Position numbers and translations under genes: made by a program
The notes under the pieces: generated by a model
What the model saw: only the letters and a program-made list of their open reading frames with translations
Database searches by the model: none
Told to the model about the DNA's origin: nothing
From: Atopobiaceae bacterium UBA5363
GTDB taxonomy: Bacteria; Actinomycetota; Coriobacteriia; Coriobacteriales; Atopobiaceae
DNA: 9,042 bases
Reading direction: 5' to 3'
NCBI GenBank assembly: GCA_002407925.1
Contig: DHPN01000007.1
Coordinates: forward strand, 1,956-10,997
In this document: positions 6,437 to 9,042 of the stretch, piece by piece
How the letters are laid out: each line of letters opens with the position of its first letter
Numbering within the stretch: the first letter of the stretch is position 1

Positions 6437-7489
6437 ATGAGGGGCTTCGGCATGCATTCGGTGGAAAACCTTGGCTGGATCGAGAAGGAGGCGCCCAAAG
6501 CTGGTCCCAATGACGCGATACTTGAGCCGGTCGCTGTGGCCATTTGCAGTTCTGACACCCATATGGGCCATGGCTTCGCTGGGGATTTGAAAGAGCGCAT
6601 CCTCGGCCATGAGTCTGTCGGCCGCGTGGTGGAAGTCGGCTCAAACGTCAAGAGGTTCAAGCCCGGAGACGTGTGCGTGGTAAACTGCTGCACCCCTGAT
6701 TGGGAAGCGCCAATGCTGCAGGATCGCAATATCAACAACGCACATGACTACGGCATGATGAAGAGCTTCAAGTTCTGCTTTGAGAAAGACGGCGTGTTTG
6801 CAGAGCGCTACCACGTGAACAACGCAGACGCTAACCTTGTGCTCAAGCCCGACGATGTTAGCCTTGAGGATGCTCTGATGACTACTGACATGATGTCGAC
6901 AGGCTTTCATGGCGTGGAAAATGCCGAGGTCGAGTTTGGCGACAACGTCGTCGTCTTCGGCATTGGCCCAGTCGGCCTGATGGCAATCGCAGGGTCTGCT
7001 CTGTCTGGCGCGGCGCGCGTCATCGGCATAGGGACCCGACCCAACTGCGCGAAGCTCGCCCGTGAGTTTGGCGCGACCGACATCGTCTCCTACAAAGACG
7101 GGGACCTCGTCGAGCAGATACATGACCTCATCGGCCAAGCCGACAAGGTCATTCTCGCCGGCGGCAACTGCGATTCCCTCGATCAGGCACTAAAGATGAC
7201 CCGTCCGAACGGCATCGTCTCCAACATCAACTTCGTTGGCATCAATGACATTTACAAGTTCCCTGCGGCTGACTGGGGCCTCGGCATGTCCAACATTACG
7301 CTGCGCTGCGGCTTCTGCCCGGGCGGTGGCCGTCGCATCGAGCGACTGTTGCGCCTCATACAAGCAGGCCGCATCCATCCCGGCAAAATGCTCAACTACA
7401 AGTTCGAGGGCTTCGACAAGATCCCCGATGCGTTTGACATCATGGACAAGAAGCCGCGCGACCTCATCAAGTCCTATGTCGTGATGTAG
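6437..7489 (+). CDS. NADP(H)-dependent zinc secondary-alcohol dehydrogenase (clostridial/Thermoanaerobacter type)
   Basis: This medium-chain dehydrogenase (350 residues) interconverts secondary alcohols, and often aldehydes, with ketones using NADP(H). It resembles Clostridium beijerinckii ADH (351 residues) along its whole length: MRGFGMH..LGWIEKE at the start, PDWE at 87-90, FHGVENAE at 157-164, and PRDLIKSYVVM at the end. The catalytic zinc ligands are C37, H58 (with E59) and D151. The structural zinc cluster is lacking, as in that subfamily. The Rossmann motif GIGPVG spans 175-180. G199, T200, R201 and Y219 correspond to the NADP-selecting G/S/R/Y of the clostridial enzyme, with Ser replaced by Thr. 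The start is set by GGAGGAGG at 6424-6431. It is followed by a strong terminator and preceded by a candidate operator, so it is probably its own transcription unit. The natural substrate is not known; a fermentative or aldehyde-detoxifying role is inferred. Confidence 0.92.
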   Translation: MRGFGMHSVENLGWIEKEAPKAGPNDAILEPVAVAICSSDTHMGHGFAGDLKERILGHESVGRVVEVGSNVKRFKPGDVCVVNCCTPDWEAPMLQDRNINNAHDYGMMKSFKFCFEKDGVFAERYHVNNADANLVLKPDDVSLEDALMTTDMMSTGFHGVENAEVEFGDNVVVFGIGPVGLMAIAGSALSGAARVIGIGTRPNCAKLAREFGATDIVSYKDGDLVEQIHDLIGQADKVILAGGNCDSLDQALKMTRPNGIVSNINFVGINDIYKFPAADWGLGMSNITLRCGFCPGGGRRIERLLRLIQAGRIHPGKMLNYKFEGFDKIPDAFDIMDKKPRDLIKSYVVM

Positions 7490-7552
7490 GAGGATATGTT
7501 TGCTCGGCCATTCACGGTAGAGTCTCGTCTGCATCTATACTGTGTTTCATGT

Positions 7553-7598
7553 AAATCCCGTTGTACAGGGGCAAATCCTTGGTACAACGGGATTTTTT
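7553..7598 (+). terminator. intrinsic terminator after the alcohol dehydrogenase gene
   Basis: A perfect 14-bp stem pairs AAATCCCGTTGTAC (7553-7566) with GTACAACGGGATTT (7582-7595) around a 15-base loop, and runs into six T (7593-7598). It lies 63 bases after the stop codon. The matching A-run on the left arm is only three bases, so plus-strand termination is favoured. Confidence 0.92.
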
Positions 7599-7759
7599 GG
7601 GTGCTAGCGGTAGTTTGACTTCTTTGGATGATTTCTGTCCGATTCTCTAAAAAACTCGTGTAGAAAAAGGATAGGCCCTTCTGGGGATCGATATCCATGA
7701 GACTATTTTGGAAATACTATTAAAAATATAGGATTTAGAAAAGAACAGGTCATAAACAC

Positions 7760-7773
7760 ACTTACTAGTAAGT
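7760..7773. promoter_or_regulatory. 14-bp perfect palindrome, candidate operator of the pirin gene
   Basis: ACTTACTAGTAAGT is its own reverse complement and lies 19 bases before the pirin start, 8 bases before its ribosome binding site AGGAGG (7782-7787). At this place it could be an operator, or a small RNA stem near the ribosome binding site. The rest of 7599-7759 is AT-rich and shows no gene; TTGGAA (7708-7713) and TAGGAT (7729-7734) are a weak promoter candidate with a short 15-base spacer. Confidence 0.4.
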
Positions 7774-7792
7774 CAGGAATCAGGAGGCCTAG

Positions 7793-8635
7793 ATGGAAAG
7801 GCATGTCAAAAAAATAATAAAGGGTTTTAAGGCAATTGACGGTGCAGGAGTGCATCTTGTCCGCGTCTTGAGCAACGAGACTGTCAAAGAGTTTGATCCG
7901 TTTCTCATGCTTGACTCTTTTGACAGCACAAATCCTGATGATTACACAGCGGGATTTCCACTTCACCCACATCGCGGCATCGAGACGATTACCTATGTAC
8001 GTCTAGGTATGATGCACCATCGCGATAGTATGGGTTTTGAGGACACAGTCAGCGATGGCGAGTTGCAATGGATGTGTGCTGGATCGGGTGTCTTGCATGA
8101 AGAAACTATACCGGCAGCTAAGCGTATGCTTGGTGTGCAGCTTTGGCTTAACCTCCCGCGTGCACAGAAGATGGCAACGCCGCACTATCACGCAGTTTCC
8201 CGTGACAATATACAAAATATTCCTGTCGAAGGTGGAACCATTCGTTTGCTTGCCGGTGATTTTGCTGACCATAAAGGATATCAGGCCTCGCATCTACCCC
8301 TTGATTACTACGATGTAGGAGTCAATTCCAACTCTACGGTGAAGATTCCCGTGGGCAGCGAGCGTGCCGTCATGGTATTTACGCTTGTTGGCGACGCTAG
8401 TATATGTGGGACTCATCTAAAAGAGAAATCAGCAGCTAGTCTTGTTGATGGCGATATGGTGAATATCTCAGCGGGTTTTCAACCTGCTCAAGTACTCCTG
8501 ATGAGTTCAAAGGCGCTCAATGAGCCTGTTGCATGGGGAGGGCCTATAGTAATGAATACTGAAGAGGAGCTGGACAGGGCTTTCGATGAACTAAGTAAGG
8601 GAACCTTTTTGAAAGAACAAACCATAGACGATTAA
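7793..8635 (+). CDS. pirin family protein (cupin, possible quercetinase or regulator)
   Basis: Pirins are double-cupin metal-binding proteins; bacterial members show quercetin dioxygenase activity or act through protein partners, and the role varies. The protein is 280 residues, normal for the family. The N-terminal cupin has the hallmark HPHRGIETITY at 58-68 and GSGVLHEE at 97-104. The four predicted metal ligands H58, H60, H102 and E104 match those of human pirin (H56, H58, H101, E103). The C-terminal part (about 165-250) fits the second, metal-free cupin domain. AGGAGG at 7782-7787 fixes ATG 7793. The gene stands alone between two terminators and faces a Crp/Fnr-type regulator gene. Its base composition is visibly more AT-rich than nrdAB or the dehydrogenase gene, which may mark separate ancestry. 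The substrate is unknown. Confidence 0.93.
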   Translation: MERHVKKIIKGFKAIDGAGVHLVRVLSNETVKEFDPFLMLDSFDSTNPDDYTAGFPLHPHRGIETITYVRLGMMHHRDSMGFEDTVSDGELQWMCAGSGVLHEETIPAAKRMLGVQLWLNLPRAQKMATPHYHAVSRDNIQNIPVEGGTIRLLAGDFADHKGYQASHLPLDYYDVGVNSNSTVKIPVGSERAVMVFTLVGDASICGTHLKEKSAASLVDGDMVNISAGFQPAQVLLMSSKALNEPVAWGGPIVMNTEEELDRAFDELSKGTFLKEQTIDD

Positions 8636-8683
8636 GCTGCAGCTGTAGAAGATCAACCACTTTTTGGCGTCTGTATCATCGGT

Positions 8684-8715
8684 AAACGTTCGTGACAAAG
8701 TCACGGACGTTTTTT
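8684..8715 (+). terminator. intrinsic terminator after the pirin gene
   Basis: A 13-bp stem pairs 8684-8696 (AAACGTTCGTGAC) with 8700-8712 (GTCACGGACGTTT), with one T-G wobble and a three-base loop AAA. It runs into six T at 8710-8715, 48 bases after the pirin stop. The left arm begins with only three A, so use in the opposite direction for the regulator gene would be weaker. Confidence 0.92.
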
Positions 8716-8868
8716 ATGTCTCGTTATATGCTTCTAAGCGACGCTCGCGCAGCGTTTTGGAGTAATGGGCATACCTACGCTTATAGTCTTCAAAGAGGGC
8801 AAAGTTACCAATCAAAGCACTGGCGCTCGACCGAAATCTAGTGTTTTGTCATTGCTTGGCTAGATTAC

Positions 8869-9042
8869 CTATGACAAGGAAATTTTTTTCAGTCCATCTA
8901 TATCAAGTAGACGAACAGTGCCTCGTGAAAGCTCTACTAAGCCTTCTTGTTGGAAGTGTCTAAGCATTCGTGTTACAACCTCACGCGCTGTGCCTAAATG
9001 CATAGCTATACGCTCATGGGTAATGGAAAGTTCATTACTTTC
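8869..9042 (-). CDS. Crp/Fnr family transcriptional regulator, C-terminal fragment
   Basis: Only the last 57 residues are in the window; the sensor (cyclic-nucleotide-binding-like) domain and the start lie beyond 9042. The visible part is the winged-helix DNA-binding domain: ITHERIAMHLGTAREVVTRM (residues 7-26 of the fragment) is the helix-turn-helix. The recognition helix holds R20, E21 and R25, the RExxxR pattern of the Crp branch. The wing LVELSRGTVRLLDIDGL follows, and the protein ends KKISLS. The Arg-Glu-Arg set suggests a TGTGA-like half site. Whether it senses cAMP, oxygen, redox or something else cannot be told without the N-terminus, where Fnr-type cysteines would lie. It is convergent with the pirin gene and 233 bases from its stop, so a link to pirin is possible but not shown. 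Confidence 0.9.
   Translation of the reverse strand, partial: ESNELSITHERIAMHLGTAREVVTRMLRHFQQEGLVELSRGTVRLLDIDGLKKISLS

Noticed and set aside
8741..8758. Hairpin ACGCT/AGCGT followed by TTTT as a second terminator after pirin
   Set aside because: The 5-bp stem and four T are weak, and the strong terminator at 8684-8715 already explains termination.
8716..8841. Plus-strand frame of 41 codons starting in the T-run of the pirin terminator
   Set aside because: It has no ribosome binding site, begins directly after a strong terminator and has no recognisable features.

Overview
The window looks like a chromosomal segment of a fairly GC-rich bacterium. I infer an actinobacterial, probably Coriobacteriia-like, host (Olsenella/Atopobium/Collinsella type). 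This rests on gene content (class I ribonucleotide reductase with NrdR-type boxes, MtnA, a clostridial-type secondary alcohol dehydrogenase) and codon usage; nothing in the window proves the taxonomy. I found no tRNA, rRNA, CRISPR array, transposase or integrase.

Layout, left to right. (1) Positions 1-495 (+) hold the C-terminal membrane part of a P-type cation ATPase of the PMA1/H+-ATPase type, cut by the window edge. (2) Positions 497-1071 hold no intact gene. A membrane protein can be read through them only by crossing one in-frame stop and two frameshifts, so I call it a decayed gene. (3) nrdA and nrdB lie on the minus strand (4726 down to 1131), 20 bases apart, and encode the two subunits of an aerobic class I ribonucleotide reductase. 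(4) The 364-base divergent region 4727-5090 is dense with regulatory structure: two NrdR-like boxes 32 bp apart, an nrdA leader in which one segment can pair either with an upstream 10-nt partner or with a downstream terminator arm (attenuator-like), and a strongly folded mtnA leader. (5) mtnA (5091-6191, +) encodes methylthioribose-1-phosphate isomerase. After a 245-base gap with palindromes comes a zinc secondary-alcohol dehydrogenase (6437-7489, +) closed by a strong terminator. (6) A more AT-rich block follows: a pirin (7793-8635, +) with a perfect palindrome just upstream and a strong terminator after it, then, convergently, the C-terminal DNA-binding end of a Crp/Fnr regulator (8869-9042, -), cut by the window edge.

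How the genes may work together: nrdAB makes deoxyribonucleotides and appears controlled at initiation (NrdR boxes) and possibly by leader folding. MtnA handles the methylthioadenosine by-product. An alcohol dehydrogenase next to it is suggestive of the DHAP-type methylthioadenosine route, in which an aldehyde is reduced to an alcohol, but no aldolase or nucleosidase is in view. The most unusual features are the nrdA leader, the structured mtnA leader, and a terminator behind mtnA that is oriented for minus-strand transcription where no minus-strand gene is visible.
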